Below are positions 15,767-23,557 of a stretch of 39,026 nt of DNA, in pieces. This DNA comes from Oscillospiraceae bacterium (GTDB taxonomy: Bacteria; Bacillota; Clostridia; Oscillospirales; SIG627), in the NCBI GenBank assembly GCA_015063605.1, contig SVTV01000027.1, positions 1 to 39,026 on the forward strand. Reading direction: 5' to 3'. Positions within the stretch are counted from its first letter, which is position 1. Each line of letters starts with the position of its first letter. Under the pieces are notes generated by a model. It worked only from the letters and a program-made list of their open reading frames with translations. It did no database searches and was not told where the DNA came from. A program made the position numbers and the translations under genes.

Positions 15767-17053
15767 GTGAAAAACATTAAGATTATTATCGGCAAAGGTA
15801 AGAATCCGGATTCCTTTTGCCGTATAATGTATATAATTGAAGCGGCACTTGAATATTTTATTGCTATGATGGTTGCCGACGCATATCTTGCGAAAATATG
15901 TAAATCCATCGGAATGACAGACGGTGACATCGGTGTTTTGAGCGCATTCGTTTCTCTCGGATGCGGTATGCAGATAGCTGCAGTGTTTATTGCGGGAAGG
16001 ATGCCCGTTAAAAAAATGGTCTGCACAGGTACGCTCATAACGAATCTTTGCTTTGTGCTTGTGTATCTTACGCCGTTTTTTTCGGTCAAAAAAGGAGCAA
16101 AAAGTGTTATCCTTATAGTTTTGCTTCTTTCTGCCCAGCTTATCAAGAATGTTGTTCACTCTCCGAAAATAGATTGGTTCATGTCCTTTGTAAGTGATTC
16201 CGAAAGGGGGATATTTACCGCCAATAAGGAGATAATCTCCTTGATCGGCGGAATGGTGTTCACCTTTGCAATGGGTGTTACAATTGATGCCTTTGAGGCA
16301 GCGGGAGACCTTTACGGAGGGTTCCTTGTGTCTGCTATTACAGTCTTCGCTTTGGGTGTTTTACATATCCTTACAATGATCCTGACCAAGGATAAGCCGC
16401 AGGAGAGGACAGCCTCCGGATCACGTTTTTCTCTGAAAAGCCTTGTTTCGGATAAGTGCCTTATGAAGATCGTTTTGTTTTCCGTTTTGTGGCATGTCGT
16501 GAACTATTCAACAACACCGTTTTACGGAGCTTATAAGGTGGATTCTCTCGGTTTTACTATGACTTTCAATTCCATACTGACGGTCGGATACAGTATAATC
16601 CGCTCTGTTGTTTCAAGGCCTATGGGGCGATTTGCAGACAGACGCTCCTTTGCCTCTATGATGACTCTTTGCTTTGTCATATTGTCCGCTTCGCTTTTTG
16701 TAAATATCTTTACAGTACCTTCAAACGGTCGCATTATGTTTACCATGTATTACATCCTTTATGCCGTGGCAATGGCGGGTATCAACAGCGGTGTTATCAA
16801 TCTCCTGTACGACTACGTGCCTCATGAAAAGAGAACAGCGTCATTCGCTTTTCAGAATACCGTGTCCGGTCTTGCGGGCTTCGGGACAACATGGCTCGTA
16901 AGCCGTATAGTGGAATACATACAGCAAAGCGGTAACATGCTTTTCGGCATCAATATATATGCTCAGCAAGCGGTCTCGGCGATAGGCTTTCTGTTTTCAA
17001 TTGCAGGGATCATGTATCTCGTTTTCGTTGTAAAAAGAATACCTCGGAGCTGA
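15767..17053 (+). CDS. Major facilitator superfamily transporter
   Basis: A 428-residue integral membrane protein with about 12 hydrophobic segments in two halves separated by a polar loop (TKDKPQERTASGSRFSLK, around residue 210). The pattern, including DAYLAKICKSIGMTDGDIGVLSAF early on and RPMGRFADRRSF after helix 8 (the conserved MFS loop motif repeated in the second half), fits a proton-coupled transporter. I start it at GTG 15767, 6 bases after CGGAGG; an upstream in-frame ATG at 15695 falls across the promoter and is unlikely. Divergence from the beta-helix gene suggests sugar or oligosaccharide uptake, but the substrate cannot be read from the sequence. Confidence 0.8.
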   Translation: MKNIKIIIGKGKNPDSFCRIMYIIEAALEYFIAMMVADAYLAKICKSIGMTDGDIGVLSAFVSLGCGMQIAAVFIAGRMPVKKMVCTGTLITNLCFVLVYLTPFFSVKKGAKSVILIVLLLSAQLIKNVVHSPKIDWFMSFVSDSERGIFTANKEIISLIGGMVFTFAMGVTIDAFEAAGDLYGGFLVSAITVFALGVLHILTMILTKDKPQERTASGSRFSLKSLVSDKCLMKIVLFSVLWHVVNYSTTPFYGAYKVDSLGFTMTFNSILTVGYSIIRSVVSRPMGRFADRRSFASMMTLCFVILSASLFVNIFTVPSNGRIMFTMYYILYAVAMAGINSGVINLLYDYVPHEKRTASFAFQNTVSGLAGFGTTWLVSRIVEYIQQSGNMLFGINIYAQQAVSAIGFLFSIAGIMYLVFVVKRIPRS

Positions 17054-17130
17054 TTCTGTATTAAAAGGTGATAAATGTTAGAATTATATGAAAATATTTC
17101 GTTTTAAAATAAAATATCTTAAAAAAAGAC

Positions 17131-17159
17131 TTGATTTTTCAATCTAAATGTGCTATAAT
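17131..17159 (+). promoter_or_regulatory. Promoter of rplS
   Basis: TTGATT (17131-17136), 17 bases, TATAAT (17154-17159). The predicted start near 17166 leaves a leader of about 100 bases before rplS. Confidence 0.8.
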
Positions 17160-17167
17160 TAAAATGT

Positions 17168-17264
17168 TGCGGTATAGATAACCGAAGTGGTCCTCTGCCG
17201 GACTCAGCACGAACACTTCATTTTCTTTCCAAAATAGTAAATTTTTGAAAGGAGGGCCTGCAGT
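17168..17264 (+). promoter_or_regulatory. Ribosomal protein L19 leader (autoregulatory RNA)
   Basis: Between promoter and rplS: hairpin CGGT/ACCG (about 17170-17184), then GAAGTG (17184-17189) pairing with CACTTC (17214-17219) around an inner GTCC/GGAC helix, followed by an A/T-rich strand and GAAAGGAGGG. Position and folding agree with the L19 leader class described in Bacillota, where L19 is thought to bind and repress its own message. I could not compare it base by base with the Rfam model. Confidence 0.55.
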
Positions 17265-17606
17265 ATGGATTTATTGAAGGCTTTGACAAACGAGCAATTA
17301 AAGGAGAACGCTCCCGTATTCGAGATCGGAGACACTATTCGCGTGCACAACAAGATTAAAGAAGGTTCACGTGAAAGAATTCAGCTTTTTGAAGGAACAG
17401 TAATAGCTAAGAAGAACGGTGGTATTTCCGAAACATTCACAGTAAGACGTGTATCTTACGGTGTAGGTGTTGAGAAGACATTCCCCCTTCATTCTCCCAA
17501 CGTAGCTAAGGTAGAAGTTATTCGCCGCGGTAAGGTTCGCCGTGCTAAGCTTTATTATCTCCGCGACCGCGTTGGTAAGGCTGCTAAGGTCAAAGAGCTT
17601 ATATAA
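17265..17606 (+). CDS. rplS: 50S ribosomal protein L19
   Basis: A 113-residue protein of standard L19 length (about 115). L19 sits at the 30S-50S interface. Diagnostic segments are [22 protein letters not shown] (residues about 20-41), [36 protein letters not shown] and [15 protein letters not shown] near the end. The GGAGGGC site is close before ATG 17265. In many Bacillota trmD lies just upstream; here rplS has its own promoter and trmD is missing from the window. Confidence 0.98.
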   Translation: MDLLKALTNEQLKENAPVFEIGDTIRVHNKIKEGSRERIQLFEGTVIAKKNGGISETFTVRRVSYGVGVEKTFPLHSPNVAKVEVIRRGKVRRAKLYYLRDRVGKAAKVKELI

Positions 17607-17881
17607 GCCTTTATTGTTTACGGAGTGCTTACATTGCAGCACATCACTTTTTCGGCAGAAGTATTCTGCTTGAACAAATTGTACGTTTAATGTGGCATAC
17701 CGCGTTCGGAGGGGGAGCATCGCTCCTTCTCCGAGAAAAAGCCTTTATGCGTGTGTAAAAAGTTATAGTTTATTCGTTATATATAAATTATAGTTTATAT
17801 ATTGTATAAGGGCGTTGCTTAGGCAACGCTTTGTTATTTTAGGCATTAGCATAAAGAAGAAAACATTGGAAAGGAATAGTC
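17607..17881 (+). other. Structured rplS-lepB intergenic region
   Basis: I see no gene. Three hairpins follow rplS: GTGCT/AGCAC (17625-17642, then TTTTT), GCAGAA-GTA-TTCTGC (17655-17669), and a 13-bp stem TCGGAGGGGGAGC/GCTCCTTCTCCGA with loop ATC and two G-U pairs (17706-17734). After these comes AT-rich DNA with the 11-mer TTATAGTTTAT twice (about 17763 and 17789), which may include a weak promoter I cannot pin down. Confidence 0.5.
17812..17840 (+). terminator. Rho-independent terminator between rplS and lepB
   Basis: GCGTTGC (17812-17818), loop TTAG, GCAACGC (17823-17829), then TTTGTTATTTT. This is a clean 7-bp terminator. It would separate rplS transcription from lepB unless read-through occurs. 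Confidence 0.75.
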
Positions 17882-18442
17882 ATGACGATTAATAAAAAAG
17901 ATAAAGCACTTTCGCGCAAGCTTGTGAGCGAGTATTTCGACTGGGTGGAAACATTTATTCTGGCATTGGCGTTTGTTCTCTTGACATTCACCTTTCTCGT
18001 TCGTTTCGTTATAGTGGACGGTTCTTCAATGCTTCAGACTTTGAAGGACGGAGATTCCCTTATAATCTCAAATTTGAATTATGAGCCTAAATCGGGCGAT
18101 ATAATAGTCGTAACGGCACCCCATTACAGAGAAGATTATCCCCTTGTAAAGCGTGTTATTGCTACAGAGGGACAGGTAGTCGATATTGACTTTGAAACAT
18201 GGGATGTTTACGTTGACGGTGAATTACTTGATGAGGATTACGTCAACTTTGAGCCGGGAAGACCTATGGAGGATTACGGCAATGCAGGTGCTTATCCCAT
18301 AACTGTGGAAGAGGGATGCGTGTTTGTGATGGGCGACAACAGAAACGGTTCTATTGACAGCCGCTCAAGCAGAATAGGTCAATTAAGTGAGAAAAATATT
18401 ATGGGAAAGGTAATATTTAAATTCAGAATATTGCCGGAATAA
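17882..18442 (+). CDS. lepB: Signal peptidase I
   Basis: A 186-residue type I signal peptidase of the short Bacillota (SipS-like) form. A single N-terminal membrane anchor (FILALAFVLLTFTFLV, about residues 25-40) is followed by VDGSSM with catalytic Ser49, and the general base Lys90 in PLVKRVIATEG. The box E region GDNRNGSIDSR lies near residue 155. It removes signal peptides outside the membrane and would process the two small secreted proteins of this window, whose signal peptides end in ASA. AAGGAATAG precedes ATG 17882; rbgA follows after 22 bases. Confidence 0.95.
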   Translation: MTINKKDKALSRKLVSEYFDWVETFILALAFVLLTFTFLVRFVIVDGSSMLQTLKDGDSLIISNLNYEPKSGDIIVVTAPHYREDYPLVKRVIATEGQVVDIDFETWDVYVDGELLDEDYVNFEPGRPMEDYGNAGAYPITVEEGCVFVMGDNRNGSIDSRSSRIGQLSEKNIMGKVIFKFRILPE

Positions 18443-18464
18443 ATAGTCAGAAAGATTACAGTAT

Positions 18465-19367
18465 ATGCCTTCAAGAGAAATACAATGGTTTCCGGGGCAC
18501 ATGGCAAAGACCAGGCGTCTGATAAAGGAAAATTTGCCTTACGTTGATGTGGTCATCGAATTGCTTGATGCAAGAATACCTTATTCGAGCAAAAACCCGG
18601 AAATAGAAAAATTGACAGTGAACAGACCTACCCTGTTTTTACTTAATAAGTCATCTTTGGCTGATGACAGATGTACCGATGCATGGCGCAGCAGGTATAC
18701 AAGAAACGGCAACATGGCGATCTCCGTGGATTGCATAACGGGACAGGGTATTTCAAGAATAGATGATGCAATAAAGGAGATACTTGCCGAGAAGATTGCC
18801 CGTGACAGGCAAAAAGGCATGAGCCGTCCCATCAGAGCCATGATTCTGGGTATCCCCAATGTGGGTAAATCCACACTGATAAACAAGCTTTGCGGCTTCA
18901 AGAAAGCGGCGGCTGAGGATAGACCGGGTGTTACTACATCCAAGCAATGGGTGAAGACCGATATAGGATTCGAGCTTCTCGATATGCCCGGAGTGTTATG
19001 GCCGAAATTTGAGGATAGAGAAATAGGAGAAAAATTGGCGGCAACGGGTGCCATCAAGGATGCTATTCTCATTCCCGAGGAAATAGCATGCTCGCTTTTG
19101 AAACGTCTCGTGAGATTCTACCCCGAACTTTTGAAGGAAAGATATCTTCTCGAGGATGATGCTATCCCCGTTCTTACGGACGCTGAGAATGAAGATTACG
19201 ACGAGTATACAGAAAATGAGCTTATATACGAATTGTTTTTGAAGATAGGAAAGAAGAGAGGACTTCTCATCCGCGGCGGAGAAGTAAATGAGGAAAGATG
19301 CGCCGCAATGCTTCTTGATGAATTCAGAGGCGGCAAGATAGGTAAGATAACTCTCGATATTCCGTAA
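18465..19367 (+). CDS. rbgA: Ribosome biogenesis GTPase RbgA (YlqF)
   Basis: A 300-residue circularly permuted GTPase that assists late 50S assembly. It begins with the family's WFPGHMAKTRR and has the permuted order G4 (NKSSLAD, residues 61-67), G1 (GIPNVGKSTLIN, near 127-138), G3 (DMPGVLWP, near 172). The fourth G4 residue is Ser instead of the usual Asp of NKxD, which normally gives guanine specificity. The C-terminal RNA-binding part is present. It lies between lepB and rnhB, as in Bacillus. Confidence 0.95.
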   Translation: MPSREIQWFPGHMAKTRRLIKENLPYVDVVIELLDARIPYSSKNPEIEKLTVNRPTLFLLNKSSLADDRCTDAWRSRYTRNGNMAISVDCITGQGISRIDDAIKEILAEKIARDRQKGMSRPIRAMILGIPNVGKSTLINKLCGFKKAAAEDRPGVTTSKQWVKTDIGFELLDMPGVLWPKFEDREIGEKLAATGAIKDAILIPEEIACSLLKRLVRFYPELLKERYLLEDDAIPVLTDAENEDYDEYTENELIYELFLKIGKKRGLLIRGGEVNEERCAAMLLDEFRGGKIGKITLDIP

Positions 19368-19401
19368 ATAAAAAATCTGATTGTTGAGCAGGTGAAAATG
19401 T

Positions 19402-20031
19402 ATGGATTGGCTTTTTCAAAACAGTTTAACTTCCGATAATTATAATATCGTGTGCGGTCTTGATGAAGCGGGACGCGGTCCCCTTGCAGGTCCCGTATAT
19501 GCGGCGGCTGTCATTTTGCCTCAAGGCATCGTTATAGACGGTCTTGACGATTCAAAAAAGGTGAAGCCCGAAAAGCGCCTTGAGATATTTGAAGCGATCA
19601 AGGCTAATGCTGTTGATTGGGCGGTTGCTCACGCCGATTCATATGAGATAGATGAGATCAATATCCTCAACGCTTCCTTGCTTGCAATGCGCAGGGCAGT
19701 AGAGCTTCTTAAAGTAAAGCCCGATCTTCTTTTGGTGGATGGCAATATTGCAAGAGGCTTTGATATACCGGCTAAGGCTGTGGTAAAGGGAGACGGAAAG
19801 CTTCCCAGTGTTGCGGCGGCATCAATCATTGCAAAGGTAATGCGTGACAATTACTGTGACGAGCTGGACAGAATATATCCCGAATACAAATTCGCTCAGC
19901 ATAAGGGTTATCCCACAAAGGAGCACAGAGAGCTTATAAAGAAATACGGTCCTTGTCCCGCACACAGAAAATCCTTCCTTAAAAATATAGCGGGTGAGCT
20001 TAATGCAGAATTCCAAGAAAGCATTAGGTAA
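19402..20031 (+). CDS. rnhB: Ribonuclease HII
   Basis: A 209-residue RNase HII, which cleaves RNA in RNA-DNA hybrids and removes misincorporated ribonucleotides. The catalytic start CGLDEAGRGPLAGP (Asp21, Glu22), LLVDGN (third acidic residue, about 112) and SIIAKVMRD (fourth, about 146) are all present. AGGTG lies 7 bases before ATG 19402. It overlaps yraN by 29 bases, so the two are probably translationally coupled. Confidence 0.96.
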   Translation: MDWLFQNSLTSDNYNIVCGLDEAGRGPLAGPVYAAAVILPQGIVIDGLDDSKKVKPEKRLEIFEAIKANAVDWAVAHADSYEIDEINILNASLLAMRRAVELLKVKPDLLLVDGNIARGFDIPAKAVVKGDGKLPSVAAASIIAKVMRDNYCDELDRIYPEYKFAQHKGYPTKEHRELIKKYGPCPAHRKSFLKNIAGELNAEFQESIR

Positions 20032-20422
20032 CTTCGGAGAAGGTATTGCCGAGGAATTTTTAAAGAAAAAGGGATACACCATAAAAGAGAGAAATTATTT
20101 CATACGCGGCGGTGAGATAGATATCATAGCCTATGATGGTAAAACTCTCGTTTTTGCGGAGGTAAAGACACGTACCTTTGACTATGCCCGAAAATACGGA
20201 CGGGCATATGAAGCCGTTGATAAGCATAAAATGGCTTATCTGACACGTGCGGCTTCCGTTTATTTGAAAAAGAACTTCAGATGGATCGTTGATGATCTGA
20301 GATTTGATGTTATAGAGGTCTATATTCCCGACAGCGGAGTTGTGACCGATAAAGATAAGGTTTATATAACGCACATAAAGGATGCTTTTGTGCCTACCAA
20401 GTTACCGTACAGGAGGAAATAA
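20003..20422 (+). CDS. UPF0102 family protein YraN
   Basis: A 139-residue protein of the YraN/UPF0102 family with an endonuclease-like fold. The motif GEIDIIAYDG ... FAEVKTR has the acidic residues and Lys of a PD-(D/E)xK-type active site. The start at 20003 is chosen because GGGTGAG sits 4 bases before it inside rnhB; a GTG at 19994 is the alternative. The family is a constant neighbour of rnhB in bacteria. Its function is not established; a DNA-processing role is usually suspected. It ends 3 bases before thrC. Confidence 0.9.
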   Translation: MQNSKKALGNFGEGIAEEFLKKKGYTIKERNYFIRGGEIDIIAYDGKTLVFAEVKTRTFDYARKYGRAYEAVDKHKMAYLTRAASVYLKKNFRWIVDDLRFDVIEVYIPDSGVVTDKDKVYITHIKDAFVPTKLPYRRK

Positions 20423-20425
20423 CGT

Positions 20426-21901
20426 ATGAATTATGTAAGTACACGAGGCGGTACCGAAAAAGTCAGCGGTGCTTATGCCATTAAAAAAGGTTTGTGTGAT
20501 AACGGCGGACTCTTTATGCCCGAGTACATTCCCACTATATCAAAGGAAGATATCGACACTCTTTGTACGTATACATATGCCCAAAGAGCAGCGTATATAA
20601 TGGGACTTTACCTTGATGAATATAAGGATATATTGCCCGCTCTTTGCGAGAAGGCTTATTCCGAGGAAAGATTCGGAAAGGATCCCGCTGTTTTATCCAA
20701 GATATATGACAATTTCTCCGTAATGGAGCTTTGGCACGGTCCTACATGCGCATTCAAGGATATGGCTCTTCAGATAATGCCTCTTCTCCTTTCTAATGCA
20801 TTGAAGATAACAGGCGAAAAGAGAGATGCATGCGTATTGGTCGCTACTTCCGGCGATACGGGAAAAGCGGCTCTTGAAGGATATAAGGATGTAGATCAGA
20901 TAAAGATCTCCGTATTCTATCCCGACGGCGGCGTAAGCAAAACGCAGAAGCTTCAGATGGCAACCCAGGAAGGCGCAAACGTAAATGTTTTTGCTATAAA
21001 AGGCAATTTCGATGACGCTCAGAGCGCTGTAAAGAGCATTTTTACCGATGAATCACTCAACGAGGAGATATCATCCAATGCATTCCTTTCAAGTGCAAAC
21101 TCCATAAACTGGGGAAGACTTGTTCCTCAGATAGTTTATTACGTATCCGCATACTGCGATCTCATAAATAAAGGAAGCATCAAAAACGGCGACTACATAA
21201 ATGTGACCGTTCCCACAGGTAACTTCGGCAATATCTTTGCAGCTTACCTTGCAAGAGAAATGGGACTTCCCATAAGAAATCTTGTATGCGCATCAAATAC
21301 AAATAACATACTTACAGACTTTTTCAAGACCGGTATTTACAACCGCAACAGAAGATTCTATCAGACTATAAGTCCTTCCATGGATATACTTATATCAAGC
21401 AATCTCGAGCGCTTGCTCTATCTCATCGAAGGTCCCGAGGCAACAAAGCAGTACATGCAGGATCTTTCCGAAAAGAAGATGTACAGAATATCGGGAAGCG
21501 CAAAGAAGATCATAGACAATATCTTCTATGCGGGCTGGTGTGATGAAGCCATGACCACAAAGATGATAAATCATGCTTTCCATGATTTCGGTTACCTTTG
21601 CGATACTCATACTGCGGTAGCTTTGAGAGCCGCAAGAGATTATATGCGTCAGAGCAATGATGACGCTCATATGGTCGTAGCTTCCACTGCAAGTGCATAT
21701 AAATTCTCCGGAAGTGTTTACACCGCTATCACAGGTGAGACATGTGAGGACGAATTTGAAGCTATTAAGCGTCTTTCCGAGGTCACAAAGACAGAGATAC
21801 CCAAGCCTATCCTTGCTTTATTTGATAAAAAGCCGAGATTTGATAAGGTTATCGAAGCCTCCGATATGCGCAGTATCGTAAAAGAAATAGCACTTGGTTG
21901 A
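20426..21901 (+). CDS. thrC: Threonine synthase
   Basis: A 491-residue PLP enzyme that converts O-phosphohomoserine to threonine. It has the N-terminal STRGG, the WHGPTCAFKDMALQ motif with PLP-binding Lys111, ATSGDTGKAAL for the phosphate site, and VPTGNFGN. The length fits the longer class-II threonine synthases. CAGGAGG is 8 bases upstream and yraN ends 3 bases before the start. A terminator hairpin follows. Biosynthetic thrC placed behind ribosome/RNA genes, with no hom or thrB nearby, suggests operon shuffling. Confidence 0.95.
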   Translation: MNYVSTRGGTEKVSGAYAIKKGLCDNGGLFMPEYIPTISKEDIDTLCTYTYAQRAAYIMGLYLDEYKDILPALCEKAYSEERFGKDPAVLSKIYDNFSVMELWHGPTCAFKDMALQIMPLLLSNALKITGEKRDACVLVATSGDTGKAALEGYKDVDQIKISVFYPDGGVSKTQKLQMATQEGANVNVFAIKGNFDDAQSAVKSIFTDESLNEEISSNAFLSSANSINWGRLVPQIVYYVSAYCDLINKGSIKNGDYINVTVPTGNFGNIFAAYLAREMGLPIRNLVCASNTNNILTDFFKTGIYNRNRRFYQTISPSMDILISSNLERLLYLIEGPEATKQYMQDLSEKKMYRISGSAKKIIDNIFYAGWCDEAMTTKMINHAFHDFGYLCDTHTAVALRAARDYMRQSNDDAHMVVASTASAYKFSGSVYTAITGETCEDEFEAIKRLSEVTKTEIPKPILALFDKKPRFDKVIEASDMRSIVKEIALG

Positions 21902-21909
21902 TCAATTTT

Positions 21910-21941
21910 CGGGCTGTAAGTTTATTTTGCAGCCCGATTTT
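21910..21941 (+). terminator. Terminator after thrC
   Basis: CGGGCTG (21910-21916) pairs with CAGCCCG (21930-21936), then ATTTTC. It lies 9 bases after the thrC stop. Confidence 0.7.
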
Positions 21942-21977
21942 CAGTAAATATAAGAATAAAGAAGGAGGTGCATGAAA

Positions 21978-22703
21978 ATGGCTTTGTTTGCGATGGCAGA
22001 CCTTCATTTATCCTTAGGATGTGATAAGCCTATGGATGTATTCGGCGGTCAATGGGTAGATTATGTTAAAAAGCTGGATGAATATTGGAATTATATGGTC
22101 GATCCCGACGATACTGTAGTTGTACCGGGTGACATTTCCTGGGCAATGAAGCTTGAAGAGGGTGAACCCGATTTTAAGCATATAAATGAGCTTAACGGCA
22201 AAAAGATATTTATAAGAGGCAACCACGATTATTGGTGGAACACTCCGTCAAAGCTGCGCAAATTCTTTTCCGAGAAAAAATTTGACTCCATTTCGGTTCT
22301 CCAGAATGAAGCCGTTTTTGCGGAGGGCTTCGTTATTTGCGGTTCAAGAGGATGGCTTTGTGAAAATAAGATGTCGGAAGAGGATATCAAAATATTGAAC
22401 AGGGAAGCCGAAAGAATGCAGCTTGCTTTAAAGGATGCTAAAAGACTTCGGGATGAAAAGGAAGCCGAAACGGGAATTGCTCCCGAAATATTGGTTTTTA
22501 TGCATTATCCTTTGACACAGCTTCAGGTGGTGCGTTCCAATCCAATTGTTGAAGTGATAAAAAATTACGATGTCAGCAGAGTCTTTTACGGTCATCTCCA
22601 TTGTTATCCCGAATCACGTCTTGTTAAAAATGTAAGCGGATTGGAGCATATCCTCATATCATCCGATCATTTGAGGTTTACGCCATATAGAATTTCACAA
22701 TAA
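21978..22703 (+). CDS. Calcineurin-like metallophosphoesterase
   Basis: A 241-residue protein with the complete metallophosphoesterase metal-binding set: MADLHLS (D-x-H), VVPGDISW (GD), IRGNHDYWW (GNHD), FMHYPL and YGHLH (GHxH). It belongs to the ICC-like predicted phosphohydrolases; the substrate is unknown. GGAGG is 9 bases before ATG 21978 and only 3 before an ATG at 21972, so I prefer 21978. It is the last gene before island II. No terminator was seen between it and the island promoter. Confidence 0.88.
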   Translation: MALFAMADLHLSLGCDKPMDVFGGQWVDYVKKLDEYWNYMVDPDDTVVVPGDISWAMKLEEGEPDFKHINELNGKKIFIRGNHDYWWNTPSKLRKFFSEKKFDSISVLQNEAVFAEGFVICGSRGWLCENKMSEEDIKILNREAERMQLALKDAKRLRDEKEAETGIAPEILVFMHYPLTQLQVVRSNPIVEVIKNYDVSRVFYGHLHCYPESRLVKNVSGLEHILISSDHLRFTPYRISQ

Positions 22704-22716
22704 TAAGCTAAAACTG

Positions 22717-22745
22717 TTGACAAATAAAATACAGTCTGCCATAAT
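22717..22745 (+). promoter_or_regulatory. Island II promoter A
   Basis: TTGACA (22717-22722), 17 bases, CATAAT (22740-22745). It aligns with the island I promoter. The transcript would begin with CAAGAAT, which can pair with ATTCTTG about 20 bases later. Confidence 0.75.
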
Positions 22746-22751
22746 AAAAAC

Positions 22752-23030
22752 ACAAGAATGATTTTACCAATTTTTTGTTATTCTTGATGTAATAATTTCA
22801 CACATTCCCCCGGTTTAACGTATTAAAAACCAAAAAATGTTCAAGAGTATATATTTAATGCTCAGGTCGTACTACGCAAAAAGGAGGCTATATGAGTTAT
22901 GGAAATTAAAGCAGTTAACGGTTCGTACACCGTACAGCTACTTGCCATTATCCCGTATAGCGCCTTTTTGCGTATTTTTATATATACAAAACCTTGGAGG
23001 CGTGAGGCTGAAAAGGATTTTCAGCCTCAT
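22752..23030 (+). ncRNA. Island II leader unit A
   Basis: It follows promoter A and matches the start of the island I leader, including CGGTTTAACGTAT (about 22811-22823). It contains the SD/terminator hairpin (22875-22972), then a perfect 11-bp hairpin GAGGCTGAAAA-GGA-TTTTCAGCCTC (23004-23028). No secreted-protein gene follows; instead promoter B comes about 100 bases later. Unit A may be a spare leader left by duplication, or a separate small RNA. Confidence 0.5.
22875..22972 (+). promoter_or_regulatory. SD-sequestering terminator-like hairpin with MSYGN mini-ORF (island II, A)
   Basis: CGCAAAAAGGAGG at the 5' arm and CCTTTTTGCG (22963-22972) at the 3' arm, then TATTTTTATATAT. The mini-ORF MSYGN spans 22892-22909. 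A second ATG (22899) opens a longer frame starting MEIKAVNGSYTVQ and containing LAIIPYSAFLR; that frame runs 80 codons into promoter B and is unlikely to be a real protein over its whole length. Confidence 0.6.
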
Positions 23031-23126
23031 GGAGTTTGTTCAAGAGGTATATTCACATATAGTGCGGCGACCCGCCGCTTTTGTGAAAAAATATTTCAAA
23101 AAATGTTAAAAAATATAAAAAACTTC

Positions 23127-23155
23127 TTGACAAACGAATAAAACTACTGTATAAT
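23127..23155 (+). promoter_or_regulatory. Island II promoter B (perfect consensus)
   Basis: TTGACA (23127-23132), 17 bases, TATAAT (23150-23155). It is a perfect sigma-A match and is probably the main promoter for the secreted-protein/lipoprotein pair of island II. Confidence 0.88.
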
Positions 23156-23265
23156 AAAAAATGTAAATAGGTATTTGAATAACAATATTCAAATTACAAC
23201 ATATAGATAATATCAGTTCACCCTTCGGTCAAATACGTAATAGTAAACTTAAACAAGTCATGCTA

Positions 23266-23348
23266 CGCAAAAAGGAGGTTATATGAGTTATGGAAATTAA
23301 GCTTTTCTTAGCATTACTTGCCATTATCCCGTATAGCGCCTTTTTGCG
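23266..23348 (+). promoter_or_regulatory. SD-sequestering terminator-like hairpin with MSYGN mini-ORF (island II, B)
   Basis: The 5' arm CGCAAAAAGGAGG and 3' arm CCTTTTTGCG (23339-23348) are followed by GTTTTTTATA, the best T-tract of the leader copies. MSYGN lies at 23283-23300. The loop is 15 bases shorter than in the other two leaders, yet the arms, ribosome site and mini-ORF are unchanged, which points to these being the functional parts. Confidence 0.65.
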
Positions 23349-23457
23349 GTTTTTTATATATAATAATCGGAGGCGTAAAGCAAAGTATGGAAATATAAAA
23401 CTTTTCATTCTTTATTTACGGGGTAAGACAGGGAGCGCCATGTGCGCCGTCAGATAG
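23290..23457 (+). CDS. Possible 55-residue leader ORF in island II leader B
   Basis: The ATG at 23290 opens a 55-codon ORF beginning MEIKLFLALLAIIPYSAF, with a hydrophobic segment of about 18 residues and then a basic stretch (NNRRRKAKYGN). The form recalls small membrane peptides such as type I toxins, but the hydrophobic part coincides with the hairpin arms. It shares the site and the LAIIPYSAFLR core with the other leaders; the tail is not conserved. A by-product of RNA structure is equally possible. Confidence 0.3.
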   Translation: MEIKLFLALLAIIPYSAFLRFFIYNNRRRKAKYGNIKLFILYLRGKTGSAMCAVR

Positions 23458-23557
23458 AATCAATACCCGATACTCTTTTTGATTTCATCTGCGGCGCGGT
23501 ATAAGTTAAAATGCCACCTTTCGGGAAAGAAAAATATTAAACGAAAGGAGACAAATT

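Larger units (their letters stand above)
23162..23557 (+). ncRNA. Structured 5' leader B of island II operon
   Basis: About 396 bases from predicted start to the secreted-protein ATG. It starts with a perfect 9-bp hairpin ATTTGAATA-ACAA-TATTCAAAT, absent from the other leaders. The SD/terminator hairpin (23266-23348) follows, then a stem-loop in which GCGCCG(T)CAGA pairs with TCTGCGGCGC (23444-23497) around an inner AATCAA/TTGATT helix, and finally CCACCTTTCGGG and the AAAGGAG site. The last 210 bases align closely with island I. Confidence 0.6.

Noticed and set aside
17607..17881. tRNA or small RNA gene after rplS
   Set aside because: Hairpins are present, but no cloverleaf, T-loop GTTCRA motif or clear own promoter could be found.
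22837..23109. 90-residue ORF overlapping leader unit A
   Set aside because: It lacks a ribosome site and lies over the promoter/leader hairpins; not conserved in the other copies.
22899..23141. 80-residue protein starting MEIKAVNG
   Set aside because: It runs across the 11-bp hairpin and into promoter B, and its later part has no counterpart in the other leader copies.
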